From: Alistipes indistinctus YIT 12060
GTDB lineage: Bacteria > Bacteroidota > Bacteroidia > Bacteroidales > Rikenellaceae
Length of the DNA stretch: 64,000 nucleotides
Assembly (NCBI RefSeq): GCF_025144995.1
Contig: NZ_CP102250.1
Coordinates: forward strand, 496,001 to 560,000
Direction: 5' to 3'
Position 1 is the stretch's first letter. Each line of letters opens with the position of its first letter. Below, piece after piece: positions 15,964 through 26,209 of the stretch. The notes beneath the pieces were generated by a model. That model was not told the origin of the DNA. It made no database searches and saw nothing but the letters and a program-made list of their open reading frames with translations. The position numbers were made by a program, and so were the translations under genes.

Positions 15964-16995
15964 ATGGAACAATATATCGAACGGATCGCAGTCCACAGCG
16001 TCGGCAACAAGGCCAACGGCGATGCGATATTGCTATCCTCGTCGGAACTGATGCCGGACGAAAGTATCCGCAACCTGCTGGCAACCTACTTTCTCTCGCC
16101 GTTTAAATCCGAAGAGTACTACAACCTCTACCACGAATCGTCACTAGAATTGAACGAAGCATACAATTTCGTCTCCCGCATTTTCGACGATCCGCAGGCC
16201 CTGCATGAACAATCCGTCCAGCTCGCCAAGCACCTCTACGAACAGAGCAACCACCCCAAAATCAAAGGGGGAGAATTCTACGTGGTCTATTTCACCGATT
16301 GCCCGTTGCACGGCGAAACGGTCGACGCCGTCGGATTGTTCAAATCCGAAAACAAAGATACTTTCCTGAAGATTTCCGCATCGGCGGCCGGATTCGAAAT
16401 CGAAAGCCAGCAGGGCATTAACATCAACCGACTGGACAAGGGATGCCTGATTTACGACACCGACCGGGAGAACGGTTACGTCGTGGCCGTCGTGGACAAT
16501 ACGAATAAAGGGACAGAGGCCCGTTACTGGCTCGACGATTTCCTGCACGTCCGCCAACGGCAGGACAATTACCACCACACGGAAAACGCGATCTCAATGT
16601 GCAAAAGTTTCGTCACACAGCAACTGCCGCAACAATTCGATGTAACGAAAGCCGATCAGGCGGACCTGCTGAACCGCTCTGCCAAGTTTTTCAAAGAGAA
16701 AGAGACTTTCGACATGCAGGAATTCGCCAACGAAGTGATGGCACAGCCTGAAGTGATCGACAGTTTCAACTCCTTTTGTTCGGACTACCAGCAGGAACGC
16801 GATATCCGCATCGAGGATAATTTCGAAATTTCAAATACGGCCGTAAAAAAACAATCCCGTTTCATGAAGAGCGTCATCAAACTGGACCGCAACTTCCACA
16901 TTTACGTGCACGGCAACAACCAGTACATCCGCAAAGGTTACGACGAAGAGACCGGCATGAACTATTATCAGCTGCTCTTCAACGAAGAGCAATAA
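15964..16995 (+). CDS. Nucleoid-associated protein, NdpA/YejK family
   Basis: 343 residues from MEQYIERIAVHSVGNK, in the style of Bacteroidetes 37-kDa nucleoid-associated proteins: an early beta-rich domain, YFLSPFKSEEYYNLYH, and GGEFYVVYFTD in the middle. The family binds the nucleoid and is counted among its minor structural proteins. The open frame extends far upstream (15418) but overlaps the opposite-strand glycosyltransferase there and lacks coding character; the -7 box at 15936 supports the short form. It is monocistronic, with a terminator after it. Confidence 0.82.
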   Translation: MEQYIERIAVHSVGNKANGDAILLSSSELMPDESIRNLLATYFLSPFKSEEYYNLYHESSLELNEAYNFVSRIFDDPQALHEQSVQLAKHLYEQSNHPKIKGGEFYVVYFTDCPLHGETVDAVGLFKSENKDTFLKISASAAGFEIESQQGININRLDKGCLIYDTDRENGYVVAVVDNTNKGTEARYWLDDFLHVRQRQDNYHHTENAISMCKSFVTQQLPQQFDVTKADQADLLNRSAKFFKEKETFDMQEFANEVMAQPEVIDSFNSFCSDYQQERDIRIEDNFEISNTAVKKQSRFMKSVIKLDRNFHIYVHGNNQYIRKGYDEETGMNYYQLLFNEEQ

Positions 16996-17045
16996 CTATC
17001 CGGGGAAGAAAACCGAATACAAAACCGATCGTTACCGGTCACGCC

Positions 17046-17080
17046 AAACCGGATGCTCCCGCATCCGGTTTTGTTTTATA
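17046..17080 (+). terminator. Intrinsic terminator after the NdpA-like gene
   Basis: AAACCGGATGC-TCCC-GCATCCGGTTT, a perfect 11-bp stem with a 4-nt loop, followed by a T-rich tract (TTTTGTTTTA). The remaining bases to 17290 show no gene. Confidence 0.85.
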
Positions 17081-17290
17081 TTCCCGGTCGGGCTTGCGGT
17101 CCGAAGCTAACAGCAGGCGCCCCAACCATACAATCATTCCGGGTTTAATCAGCCCAACCAATTCCGATATCAGCAAATTCATACTTGAATTTCATAAAAA
17201 AGGTACCATATGGCGCTCCCCGGCATCACTCTTGCGGGATATTTTTTATCTTGACGAAAGATATTCAAACCAGTACATCAAGTTTCGCAT

Positions 17291-18745
17291 ATGGAAAAAT
17301 CAGACATCGGAATCATCGGACTGGCAGTCATGGGCGAAAACCTGGCCCGCAACATGGAACGCCACGGCTTCAGGGTCTCGGTATACAACCGCACGGCACC
17401 CGGCGAAGAGCATGTGGTAGAGCGGTTCATCGAACATTACGGCACCTGGCGCCGCTTTACTCCTACCCGCTCGATCGCCGAACTGGCCGAATCGGTCGCA
17501 CGGCCGCGTAAAATCATGATGATGGTCAAAGCCGGATCGGCCGTCGACGAACTGATCGGACAACTGCTCCCCCACCTCAACCGGGGCGATGTCATCATCG
17601 ACGGAGGAAATTCATCGTTCATCGACACGGACCGTCGCGTAAAAGAGCTGGCTGATAAAGGGATATATTTTGTCGGCACCGGCATTTCCGGCGGCGAAGA
17701 GGGAGCACTCAACGGCCCGTCGATCATGCCCGGCGGTGCACCGCAAGCATGGCCGCTGGTCAAAGATATCCTACAATCCATTGCGGCCAAACTGCCCGAC
17801 GGCACACCGTGCTGCGCATGGATCGGACCGGGCGGAGCGGGACATTTCGTCAAAACCGTACACAACGGCATCGAGTATGGCGACATGCAGCTTATCTCGG
17901 AAGCCTATTCATTGCTCAAACGGCAGGAAAGGCTCAGCAGCGAGGCCATACACCGGACGTTCAACGACTGGAACCGTGGCGAACTGAACAGTTTCCTGAT
18001 CGAAATTACGGCCCGGATCGTCAATTTCAAGGAGAAAGACGGCGGCTACCTGCTCGACCGCATCCTCGACGTAGCCGGGCAGAAAGGAACCGGAAAATGG
18101 AGCGCCATCGCCGCAATGGACGAAAACGACCCGCTGACGCTGATTACCGAAGCCGTTTACGCCCGAATGCTCTCGGCGCTCAAATCACAGCGCGAACAGG
18201 CTTCATCCCTGTTTCCGCCGTCTCCCGTAGGTATCCACAAAACGGGCAACGAAGCGATTCGCGACGCACTTTATGCAGCCAAGCTGGTCTCGTACGCACA
18301 GGGGTTTTCGCTGCTGCGCCAAGCATCGCTGCGATACGGCTGGCAACTCGATTACGGCACTATCGCCCAAATCTGGCGGGAAGGATGCATCATCCGCTCG
18401 GCATTCCTCAGTAAAATCACCGAAGCTTACCGACAGAATCCCGAATTGGAAAATTTGTTGTTCGATGATTTTTTCAGGAATAAGATCACAGAATCGGCAA
18501 CCGCATGGCGCAGCGTAGTGGCAAACGGCATGCTCAGCGGCATCCCGCTGCCCTGCATGAGCGCTGCACTGAGCTATTTCGACGGACTACGGACCGGCGA
18601 TTCGGCAGCAAACCTGATCCAGGCGCAACGCGACTATTTCGGGGCGCACACGTTCGAACGTACGGACGCCCCCCGGGGACAGTTCTTCCACAACGATTGG
18701 ACAGGCAAAGGCGGCGACACCACCTCGGGCAGCTATAACGTTTAA
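17291..18745 (+). CDS. gnd: 6-phosphogluconate dehydrogenase, decarboxylating
   Basis: 484 residues, the normal length. It oxidises and decarboxylates 6-phosphogluconate to ribulose 5-phosphate with NADP+. The Rossmann start IGLAVMGENLARNM, IIDGGNSSFIDTDRR, and the active-site stretch GGAGHFVKTVHNGIEYGDMQ (K188, H191) are all intact, as are the C-terminal helices with GGCIIRS-like REGCIIRSAFLSKI. It is the first gene of gnd-zwf-pgl, which gathers the whole oxidative pentose-phosphate branch in one transcript; the gap to zwf is 7 bp. Confidence 0.96.
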   Translation: MEKSDIGIIGLAVMGENLARNMERHGFRVSVYNRTAPGEEHVVERFIEHYGTWRRFTPTRSIAELAESVARPRKIMMMVKAGSAVDELIGQLLPHLNRGDVIIDGGNSSFIDTDRRVKELADKGIYFVGTGISGGEEGALNGPSIMPGGAPQAWPLVKDILQSIAAKLPDGTPCCAWIGPGGAGHFVKTVHNGIEYGDMQLISEAYSLLKRQERLSSEAIHRTFNDWNRGELNSFLIEITARIVNFKEKDGGYLLDRILDVAGQKGTGKWSAIAAMDENDPLTLITEAVYARMLSALKSQREQASSLFPPSPVGIHKTGNEAIRDALYAAKLVSYAQGFSLLRQASLRYGWQLDYGTIAQIWREGCIIRSAFLSKITEAYRQNPELENLLFDDFFRNKITESATAWRSVVANGMLSGIPLPCMSAALSYFDGLRTGDSAANLIQAQRDYFGAHTFERTDAPRGQFFHNDWTGKGGDTTSGSYNV

Positions 18746-18752
18746 AAACGGC

Positions 18753-20279
18753 ATGATGAAAAAAGCAGATAATCAACTACTGGTCATATTCGGGGCTTCG
18801 GGGGACCTGACCAAACGCAAGTTGCTCCCCTCGCTTTTCGAACTCTATGTCCGCAACCTGCTCCCGGAGAAGTTCCGGGTATTGGGAGCCTCGCGGACGG
18901 CTTTCACGGACGAAGAGTTCCGCGAAGAACAGCGCAAAGCGATCCTCGACAGCCCGGAAGCAAAGCCTTACGATCCGGAACAGGTCGGACGCTTCCTGCA
19001 GCTGGTCCATTACCTGAGTTTCGACTCCACGAACGAAGCGGAGTACGGCAAGCTCAAGGAGCGGATCGAACAACTACAACAGCAAAACGGGCTCGACGAC
19101 CGGATCATCTACTACCTGGCCACTCCGCCGGTGATGTATGAGAGCGTTCCCGTCAGCTTGCAAAAACAGGGCTTGAACAAACCCCGTACCCGCGAGGGAT
19201 GGCGCAGGATCATCGTCGAAAAACCGTTCGGGACCAATCTCGAATCGGCCGAACGGCTCGGCGAGAAACTGCGCAAAATATTCCCGGAAGAGAACATCTA
19301 CCGGATCGACCATTATTTGGGCAAGGAGACTGTACAGAATATCCTGGTTCTGCGTTTCGCCAACGGCATCTTCGAGCCGCTCTGGAACCGCAATTACATC
19401 GATTCGGTAGAGATTAGCGCGACCGAAACGCTCGGGGTGGAAAACCGGGGCAAATACTACGAGGGCGCCGGAGCGCTACGCGATATGATCCAAAACCACC
19501 TGATGCAACTGATGGCCTTCGTGGCGATGGAAAATCCCGCAGTGTTCGACCCGGAGCCGATCCGCGACGAAATCGTCAAAGTGTTCCGCGCCATCCACCG
19601 TTACTCGCCCACGGAAATCTGGAACGACGTGATCCGGGCGCAATACACTGGCCGCACGGTCGGCGGTACGGCACTACCGGGTTACCGGGAAGAGAAAGGT
19701 GTTGCCGCCGACTCGACGACCGAGACCTATGTGGCGATGAAACTCTTTATCGACAATTGGCGTTGGGGCGGCGTACCTTTCTATTTTTACACAGGGAAAC
19801 GGATGGCCGAAAAGAAGTCGGAGATCGTGATCAACTTCAAATCGACCCCGACGCAAATGTTTGCAGGACAATGCTCCGGCAGTTCCTGCAACAAACTGAC
19901 GATCCGGATTCAGCCGGACGAAGGCATTACGCTTAAATTCGGGCTGAAGATGCCCGGCGCAGGTTTTACGGTCAGGCAGGTCGGCATGGATTTCCGCTAC
20001 TCGTCGCTATCGTCGAACTACCTGCCGGACGCCTATGAGCGGCTGCTAATGGATGCGATGCTCGGAGATTCGACGCTCTATGCCCGGCAGGATGCCCTCG
20101 AGGCGAGTTGGGGATTTATCGATCCTATCCTGCAGGCCTGGGCGAAAAAACCGGACAAGAATCTTTACACCTACCCGGTACTGACCGAAGGGCCCGAAGA
20201 GCGTTACGATTTGCTGTACCACGGAGCCGGAGCCCCCGGGCCGGAAATACCTACGGGCCCTTGCAAGTGCGGGAAATAA
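18753..20279 (+). CDS. zwf: Glucose-6-phosphate 1-dehydrogenase
   Basis: 508 residues. It converts glucose 6-phosphate to 6-phosphogluconolactone, making NADPH. The nucleotide motif GASGDLTKRKLLPSLF is at residues 14-29. The substrate/active-site signature RIDHYLGKETVQN has its histidine at residue 187. The C-terminal region is complete up to GPCKCGK. Two adjacent ATGs (18753, 18756) are possible starts. It lies between gnd and pgl, as expected for coordinated NADPH supply. Confidence 0.96.
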   Translation: MMKKADNQLLVIFGASGDLTKRKLLPSLFELYVRNLLPEKFRVLGASRTAFTDEEFREEQRKAILDSPEAKPYDPEQVGRFLQLVHYLSFDSTNEAEYGKLKERIEQLQQQNGLDDRIIYYLATPPVMYESVPVSLQKQGLNKPRTREGWRRIIVEKPFGTNLESAERLGEKLRKIFPEENIYRIDHYLGKETVQNILVLRFANGIFEPLWNRNYIDSVEISATETLGVENRGKYYEGAGALRDMIQNHLMQLMAFVAMENPAVFDPEPIRDEIVKVFRAIHRYSPTEIWNDVIRAQYTGRTVGGTALPGYREEKGVAADSTTETYVAMKLFIDNWRWGGVPFYFYTGKRMAEKKSEIVINFKSTPTQMFAGQCSGSSCNKLTIRIQPDEGITLKFGLKMPGAGFTVRQVGMDFRYSSLSSNYLPDAYERLLMDAMLGDSTLYARQDALEASWGFIDPILQAWAKKPDKNLYTYPVLTEGPEERYDLLYHGAGAPGPEIPTGPCKCGK

Positions 20280-20295
20280 CCAACTGACGACGACC

Positions 20296-21033
20296 ATGAC
20301 CAATATCTTTTCATCTCGCGACTCCCGCGAAGCGCTGGAATTGCTCTCCGAGCAATTCGCCATGCAAGTTCGCCGCAAAAAAGAAGAACCATTCTTCCTG
20401 GCCCTCTCCGGCGGAGAGACCGCCCAGCAGATGTTCCGGTTGTGGACGGAGCGATTTTCCGGACGGATCGACTGGGACACCATCCGGTTTTACTGGGTGG
20501 ACGAACGATGCGTACCGCCCCAGGACTCCGAAAGCAATTACGGGCACGCCCACGAACTGTTGTTCGGGCCGCTGAATATCCTGCCTGCGCACATTCACCG
20601 CATCCAGGGCGAAGAGGAGCCGGCTGCCGAAGCCGTTCGTTATGCGCAAGAGGTGCGGGAAGAGCTGCCTCACCGGCATGGAATTCCCCGTTTCGATGCC
20701 ATTATCCTCGGAGCGGGGAGCGACGGACATACGGCATCGATCTTCCCGGATTCCATATCTCTGATGGCGGATCAGAATCTCTTCGCCGTTTCGGCGCATC
20801 CCGGCAGCGGACAAAAACGGATCACGATGACCGGTCCGCTGATTTTAAACGCCGCCATGCTGCTGCTGCCGATTCTCGGTAAAAGCAAAGCGCACATCAC
20901 CCCGTTGCTGCTGGGAAACGCTCCCGAACGCGAGCTACTGCCCGCCGGCTACGTGATCTCGCATGCACGGCACATTTCGATATATACCGATCCCGGCAGC
21001 CATCCCCTCCAGCCGCCTCTGCCGGACAAATAG
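20296..21033 (+). CDS. pgl: 6-phosphogluconolactonase
   Basis: 245 residues of the DevB/SOL type, which hydrolyse 6-phosphogluconolactone between the zwf and gnd steps. Typical motifs are LALSGGETAQQMFRL near the start, FYWVDERCVPP, and IILGAGSDGHTASIFP. The gene starts 16 bp after zwf and closes the operon. Confidence 0.94.
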   Translation: MTNIFSSRDSREALELLSEQFAMQVRRKKEEPFFLALSGGETAQQMFRLWTERFSGRIDWDTIRFYWVDERCVPPQDSESNYGHAHELLFGPLNILPAHIHRIQGEEEPAAEAVRYAQEVREELPHRHGIPRFDAIILGAGSDGHTASIFPDSISLMADQNLFAVSAHPGSGQKRITMTGPLILNAAMLLLPILGKSKAHITPLLLGNAPERELLPAGYVISHARHISIYTDPGSHPLQPPLPDK

Positions 21034-21221
21034 CCTTTCACCAAATAAATCGGGTCGTATTTCCATTTATCCAGCAAATATTTGGGAACTCGCTTTCTTT
21101 GTGCGATATTCACAACATGATTCGATATAAAACCTCAGTCGTTTTAACAAGGCAAAATCAATCTGTTCAATCTGAAGCGCCCGGCAGGATGGCCTTTTAT
21201 TATGCTCTAAATAATTCGGTA

Positions 21222-21722
21222 ATGAAAAAAATATTTGTTCCGATCGCGTTCATGGTTGCTTTGAACGGCTGCATTATTCCGGTCTATGATCCACCACGAG
21301 GTTCTATCGAACTCCACAATTACTCGGATCGTCCAATCTATGTATACAGCAATGATGAGGATACACTGCCGCTAACTCCGGCTTTAGAATTATTTCACAG
21401 CGCATCATCTGATTATAATAAGGATTATGATGCTTGGGGAAACCCAATGCCTGTGCCTACTATGTATACCACAGATGAAAGAATTGACGCATATAACTAT
21501 GGTAAGGTGTGGACAGGGGGAACACACAAACATCCCAGTATAGGCCATCCGAAGAATCCGGATAATAAACTGTATCTTTTCTTTATTACAGAGGAGACCA
21601 TGCGTAACCATACATGGGAAGAAATCTGGAAAGATCAGTTGTATGTGAAAAAGGATTCTGTTACCGAAGGAGAAATGGAGAAAACATTGTGGAGATATAC
21701 CTATTTTCCGCCAAAGGAATGA
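21222..21722 (+). CDS. Putative lipoprotein
   Basis: 166 residues from MKKIFVPIAFMVALNGC, a type II signal peptide with lipobox ALNGC (Cys at 17). An upstream in-frame start at 21099 would bury this signal, so 21222 is preferred. The mature part is Tyr/Asp/Asn rich (RGSIELHNYSDRPIYVYSND) and has an aromatic C-terminus; I recognise no family. It probably sits in the outer membrane. It is more AT-rich than the pgl gene before it. Confidence 0.7.
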   Translation: MKKIFVPIAFMVALNGCIIPVYDPPRGSIELHNYSDRPIYVYSNDEDTLPLTPALELFHSASSDYNKDYDAWGNPMPVPTMYTTDERIDAYNYGKVWTGGTHKHPSIGHPKNPDNKLYLFFITEETMRNHTWEEIWKDQLYVKKDSVTEGEMEKTLWRYTYFPPKE

Positions 21723-21895
21723 TAAAATACACCATATCGAAACCATTTTATGCAAGCTGAAACTTCCTCTTTTGACCTTAGCCCAACAGAAATCAGGCCT
21801 CTTCAATCTACTTCATTAAGAAACAAGATATTATACTCTTTATTTTTTATATGATCGCTGTTATCTTTACGGCGATCATACTCAATTCAGGCCCT

Positions 21896-22408
21896 ATGGA
21901 AATCCAACGACCCGGCTACCTGCTGCGGGAATGGCGTGCAACGGACTGCACCTCGTTAGCCCGCTACGCGAACAACATAAACATCTGGCGCAACGTCCGC
22001 GACCGTTTCCCCCATCCCTATACCGAAGAGGACGGACGTTTCTTTATCGGCAATATCGTTCCGCAGTCGCCCGGCTATGAATTTGCCATCGTCATCGACG
22101 GCGAAGCGGCCGGCGGGATCGGACTGGTGCGCCAAAGCGACGTGGAACGGCTCAGCGCTGAAATCGGCTACTGGATCGGCGAACCTCACTGGAACCGGGG
22201 TATAGCCGGGGATGCCGTGGGCTCGATCTGCGAGTATGCGTTCCGTGAAACCGAACTGATCCGCCTGTTCGCATCGGTCTTCGAATACAACGCACCGTCG
22301 ATGCGGGTGCTCGAAAAAAACGGCTTTCGCAAAGTAGGCGTCCAGCGCCGCGCAGCGATCAAAGAAGGACGGATTATTGACCTGCACCTGTACGAACGGG
22401 TGAAATAA
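21896..22408 (+). CDS. GNAT family N-acetyltransferase (RimJ/RimL-like)
   Basis: 170 residues from MEIQRPGYLLREWRATD. It has the RimJ/RimL-type pattern: AIVIDGEAAGGIGLV, AEIGYWIGEPHWNRGIAGDA (acetyl-CoA loop) and ASVFEYNAPSMRVLEKNGF. Such enzymes acetylate protein N-termini or small amines; the substrate cannot be told. I prefer this ATG over 21851 because a near -7 box (TATCTTTA) lies between the two. Confidence 0.85.
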   Translation: MEIQRPGYLLREWRATDCTSLARYANNINIWRNVRDRFPHPYTEEDGRFFIGNIVPQSPGYEFAIVIDGEAAGGIGLVRQSDVERLSAEIGYWIGEPHWNRGIAGDAVGSICEYAFRETELIRLFASVFEYNAPSMRVLEKNGFRKVGVQRRAAIKEGRIIDLHLYERVK

Positions 22409-22538
22409 CGTACAAAGCGGGATATCGCCGTTGCCTGCAAAAAGAACCGCAAAAATAACTGTCCGAATAGAGCCAAACCGATAATATTTACGATCTTTGT
22501 CTTTATTCTTTCCAACCAACACACACAACTACTATTCA

Positions 22539-22886
22539 ATGCCTACCGATTTCACCTCACTCCGGCCCGACATCGCCGCGTGCGGACTATACTGCGGCGC
22601 CTGCCGGAAATTCCGTCAGGGGAAGTGCCCCGGTTGCCGGGACAATGCCAAAGCGAACTGGTGCAAAATCCGGCAATGCTGTACGGCCCACCATTATAGC
22701 AGTTGTGCGGATTGCACGCTGATTCCGCTGGAAGCCTGTAAAAAATTCAACAATCCGATCGCCAAAATATTCGCTCTGGTCTTCCGTTCCGATCGCCCGG
22801 CCTGTATCCGGCGTATCCGTGAAATCGGATACGATCGCTATGCCTCTGAAATGAATCTGTCCGGGCGCCAAACCATCCGTAAATAG
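22539..22886 (+). CDS. DUF3795-type cysteine-rich protein
   Basis: 115 residues with a dense set of cysteines: CGLYCGACRKF, CPGCRDN, CKIRQCC and CADCTL. This is the DUF3795 layout, presumed to bind zinc or an Fe-S cluster. Function is unknown. It stands alone between a GNAT gene and a DUF2461 gene on the same strand. Confidence 0.8.
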   Translation: MPTDFTSLRPDIAACGLYCGACRKFRQGKCPGCRDNAKANWCKIRQCCTAHHYSSCADCTLIPLEACKKFNNPIAKIFALVFRSDRPACIRRIREIGYDRYASEMNLSGRQTIRK

Positions 22887-22966
22887 CGGCCCGTTCCGAC
22901 ACCCGTTTCACAGACAGGAAGGAAAATCCAATTTTTAATAGCAAAGAACCGCAAACCGACTTCGCA

Positions 22967-23638
22967 ATGATAAACCCATCCACGCTCGAATTCCTTTCCG
23001 AATTGCGGGAGAACAACTACCGCGAATGGTTTCACAGTCAAAAACCGCGTTACGAAGCGGCCAAAACCAATGTACTGGATACGGCCGGACAAATGCTCGA
23101 CGGTATCCGTCAGTTCGCCCCTTCGCTGGGTTTCCCCGACCTGCGCAAATGCATCTACCGCATTGCACGGGACACGCGTTTTTCAGTGAACAAAGAGCCT
23201 TATAAAACCAATATGGGGGTTGTCTTCAGCCCCAGCGGCACCACGCACGGCGACCTGTCATGCTATTACATGCACGTAGAACCGGGCGGGTCGTTCATTT
23301 CGTGCGGGGTATACATGCCGTCTGCCGACGTACTCAAAGTGGTCCGCAAGGCGATCGACGACGATTGGGAAGAATTCGAAGCGATCCTGAACGACAAATC
23401 ATTCAAAAAGGCTTTCGGCGATCTGTCACGTGAAGAAAAGGTGCTAAAACGGGTGCCGGCCGGTTTTGCCAAAGACTCCCCATCCGCCGACTATCTGAAA
23501 CTCTACCACTTTTACGTACAACAGCCGGTCAGCGACGCACAATTGTGCAGCGAACGGTACGTGGCCGAGGCCGTACAGGCATTCAAAACCACCAAACCGT
23601 TGAACGATTTCCTAAACCGGGCCATCCGTAACCGTTAA
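22967..23638 (+). CDS. DUF2461 family protein
   Basis: 223 residues matching the TIGR02453/DUF2461 family: FLSELRENNYREWFHSQKPR at the start, IARDTRFSVNKEPYKTNMG in the middle, then YYMHVEPGGSFISCGVYMP. Function is unknown. The stop is 3 bp before the MutS-like gene, so the two are cotranscribed. Confidence 0.88.
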   Translation: MINPSTLEFLSELRENNYREWFHSQKPRYEAAKTNVLDTAGQMLDGIRQFAPSLGFPDLRKCIYRIARDTRFSVNKEPYKTNMGVVFSPSGTTHGDLSCYYMHVEPGGSFISCGVYMPSADVLKVVRKAIDDDWEEFEAILNDKSFKKAFGDLSREEKVLKRVPAGFAKDSPSADYLKLYHFYVQQPVSDAQLCSERYVAEAVQAFKTTKPLNDFLNRAIRNR

Positions 23639-23641
23639 CCG

Positions 23642-25426
23642 ATGAGCCCACAGGAATTTTACCAAACCTTCCGGGAGCAGCAACAAGCCTTGCTCCGGGT
23701 AACGAGCCGGACCCGCAACTGGATTACCGTCCTTAAACTACTCTGTTTCGCAGCTCTCGTATTCTGCCTTTACCGGCTTGTCGCCACTTACGGTGCAACT
23801 GCGTGGATCTGGTGCGGCGCCGGCACGGTGGCAGCCTTTATCCTGCTAACGGTATGGGATAACCGGGTAGCGGCGCGGATCATCGAACTCAAAACGTTAA
23901 TCCGCTGCTGCGACACCGAATCCGATTACCTGAACGGGAAAACAGCCGAACTCGATACCGGCGTGAAATTCCTCGATCCGGGACACCCTTACTCTCTCGA
24001 CCTGGACTTGTTCGGTGAAGAGTCGCTGTTTCAGGCGCTCAACCGCACCGTTACCCCGCAAGGAACCCAACGCTTAGTCCGTTGGCTGCTCGCCCCTTGC
24101 CAGGACCCGCAGCGAATCACACACCGGCAGCAGGCCGGAGCCGAACTGGCCTCGCAGGCGGAGTGGATGCTCCGTTTCCGCACGACAGGAATGGTGCACG
24201 AGATTACCGGAAACGACGATACCGCCGTACGCCGCTGGCTCGACGAACCCCGCTTTTTCAAATACCGCCATGCCCGGAAGACCCTCTACCTGGCAAACGC
24301 CGTCAGCATATCGCTCTGGATCGCAGCGTTCTTTTCGCTGATCCCATACGGGATTCCGGGAATCGCACTATTCATACAATTGGGCGTACTGGGCTTATTC
24401 CTCAAGCGAATCAACCGGCTGAGCAGGCAGACGGACCGGTTCCTGCACGCCGTAGGCACCTACAACCATCTGGTTGCACGCATTACCGCAACTTCTTTCT
24501 CCTGTCAAGAGTTGCAGGTCTTGCAGCACACCCTGACCGAAGGACGCCCGGCCGAAAAGGCGCTTCGAACACTGAACCGCATCCTCAGCAGCTTCGATCA
24601 ACGCAACAACGTGCTGGTCGCCGTTATCCTGAACGGCATCTACCTGAAAGACCTGCACCACATCCTGCAGCTCGACCGCTGGCGGGAAAACTATCGCGAG
24701 AACGTGTCCACCTGGCTCGATACGATACAGCGTTTCGACGCACTAGTGAGTATGGGAACCTATCGCTTCAACCATCCGGATTATTGCACCCCGGTTCTTA
24801 GCGACGACATATTACTGCAAGCCGAAGAGATGGGCCATCCGCTGCTCAATACCAAAGGCAAAGTCAGCAACGATTTCGAGGTGCGGAAACTGCACGACCT
24901 GTATATCGTTACGGGAGCCAACATGGCTGGCAAAAGCACCTTCCTGCGCACCGTCGGGGTCAATCTCGTACTGGCCCTGTCGGGTAACGTCGTATGCAGC
25001 CGGACGTTCGCCTGCCGGACGATGTCGCTTTTTACCAGCATGCGCACGACCGACAACCTGGCTAAAGGCACCTCCTATTTCCACGCCGAGCTGCTGCGGT
25101 TGCAGCAACTTGTGGCTACGGCCGAACACGCCGACAGGCTCTTCATCATCCTCGACGAAATGCTCAAAGGCACCAATTCACAGGACAAGCTCAACGGATC
25201 GCTGAAATTCCTCACCCGTCTCCGGTCGCTGCCGGTAGCCGGACTGATCGCTACGCACGACCTGGCATTGGGTGAACTGGCCAAACAGGACCCGCAGCAT
25301 TTTCACAACGTTTGCTTCGAAATCGAACATGCCGGTGAAAAGATCATCTACGATTACAAACTCCGCCCCGGGGTCAGCCGCAACATGAATGCATCGATCC
25401 TGCTGCAACAGATGGGACTGATTTAA
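23642..25426 (+). CDS. Membrane-associated MutS-like ATPase
   Basis: 594 residues. Two hydrophobic segments near the N-terminus (about residues 28-75) and a further pair around 215-250 suggest membrane attachment. A MutS core/clamp-like helical region is followed by the MutS ATPase: Walker A GANMAGKSTFLRT (K431), Walker B FIILDEMLKGTNS (D505), then LIATHDLALGELA. The DNA mismatch-reading domain I is absent, so this belongs to the MutS-V-only group and is unlikely to act in classic mismatch repair. Coupled to the DUF2461 gene upstream. Confidence 0.85.
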   Translation: MSPQEFYQTFREQQQALLRVTSRTRNWITVLKLLCFAALVFCLYRLVATYGATAWIWCGAGTVAAFILLTVWDNRVAARIIELKTLIRCCDTESDYLNGKTAELDTGVKFLDPGHPYSLDLDLFGEESLFQALNRTVTPQGTQRLVRWLLAPCQDPQRITHRQQAGAELASQAEWMLRFRTTGMVHEITGNDDTAVRRWLDEPRFFKYRHARKTLYLANAVSISLWIAAFFSLIPYGIPGIALFIQLGVLGLFLKRINRLSRQTDRFLHAVGTYNHLVARITATSFSCQELQVLQHTLTEGRPAEKALRTLNRILSSFDQRNNVLVAVILNGIYLKDLHHILQLDRWRENYRENVSTWLDTIQRFDALVSMGTYRFNHPDYCTPVLSDDILLQAEEMGHPLLNTKGKVSNDFEVRKLHDLYIVTGANMAGKSTFLRTVGVNLVLALSGNVVCSRTFACRTMSLFTSMRTTDNLAKGTSYFHAELLRLQQLVATAEHADRLFIILDEMLKGTNSQDKLNGSLKFLTRLRSLPVAGLIATHDLALGELAKQDPQHFHNVCFEIEHAGEKIIYDYKLRPGVSRNMNASILLQQMGLI

Positions 25427-25513
25427 CCGCCCGCAGATTCGGCCAGAAGCCAACGAACGTATCCGCCAACAGCACAATCGAGTTTTTAACCGCGTCGGAA
25501 TTCATCCGAACCT

Positions 25514-25552
25514 GTACAAAAAATCGGTGCCGGGGAAATTCCCCGGCACCGA
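25514..25552 (-). terminator. Intrinsic terminator of the rubrerythrin gene
   Basis: A perfect 13-bp stem (25524-25536 with 25540-25552, 3-nt loop) is followed on the minus strand by a run of six T. It lies 60 bp beyond the rubrerythrin stop. Confidence 0.85.
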
Positions 25553-25612
25553 ACCGTGCATTAACTTAACCTAAATAAACCTTACCTCTATTATTGTCGG
25601 TCCCCAACGCGT

Positions 25613-26161
25613 TTATTTAAAATAACGGTTGTACAGGCCTTCGAAACCTTTGCCGTGGCGAGCCTCGTCCTTGCACATCTCGTGTACCGTATCGTGGATA
25701 GCATCGAGGTTCAGTTTCTTGGCCAGCGTAGCGATACGCTTCTTATCCTCGCAGGCGCCGCATTCCGCCTCCATACGCGCTTTCACATTGGTTTTGGTAT
25801 CCCAAACCACTTCGCCCAGCAGTTCTGCGAACTTAGAGGCATGCTCGGCCTCTTCCCAGGCATAGCGCTTGAACGCCTCTGCGATCTCGGGATAACCTTC
25901 GCGGTCAGCCTGGCGGCTCATCGCCAGATACATGCCCACCTCGGTGCATTCGCCCATAAAATGATCCTTCAGGCCCTGAAGCACCTCTGCATCCACACCT
26001 TTTGCCACTCCGATCACATGTTCGTCGGCCCAGGTCAGCCCCTCGCCTTCGACCACCTCTTTGAATTTCGAACCCGGGACTTTGCACTGCGGGCAAAATT
26101 CGGGTGCTGCATCTCCTTCGTGAACGTAACCGCAAACGGTACAAATGAATTTCTTTTTCAT
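25613..26161 (-). CDS. rbr: Rubrerythrin (N-terminal rubredoxin, reverse type)
   Basis: 182 residues. Residues 1-40 form a rubredoxin-like Fe(Cys)4 site (C7, C10, C23, C26). Residues 50-180 are a ferritin-like diiron domain with [24 protein letters not shown] and [11 protein letters not shown]. Rubrerythrins reduce hydrogen peroxide in the cytoplasm of anaerobes. The rubredoxin domain is at the N-terminus, the reverse order of the classic protein. The Fur/PerR-type regulator gene lies 48 bp upstream on the same strand. Confidence 0.93.
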   Translation of the reverse strand: MKKKFICTVCGYVHEGDAAPEFCPQCKVPGSKFKEVVEGEGLTWADEHVIGVAKGVDAEVLQGLKDHFMGECTEVGMYLAMSRQADREGYPEIAEAFKRYAWEEAEHASKFAELLGEVVWDTKTNVKARMEAECGACEDKKRIATLAKKLNLDAIHDTVHEMCKDEARHGKGFEGLYNRYFK

Positions 26162-26209
26162 AACGATCTTCTTCTTTAAGTTTAAAGGTATCTTTTCAAA
26201 TAACAGTTC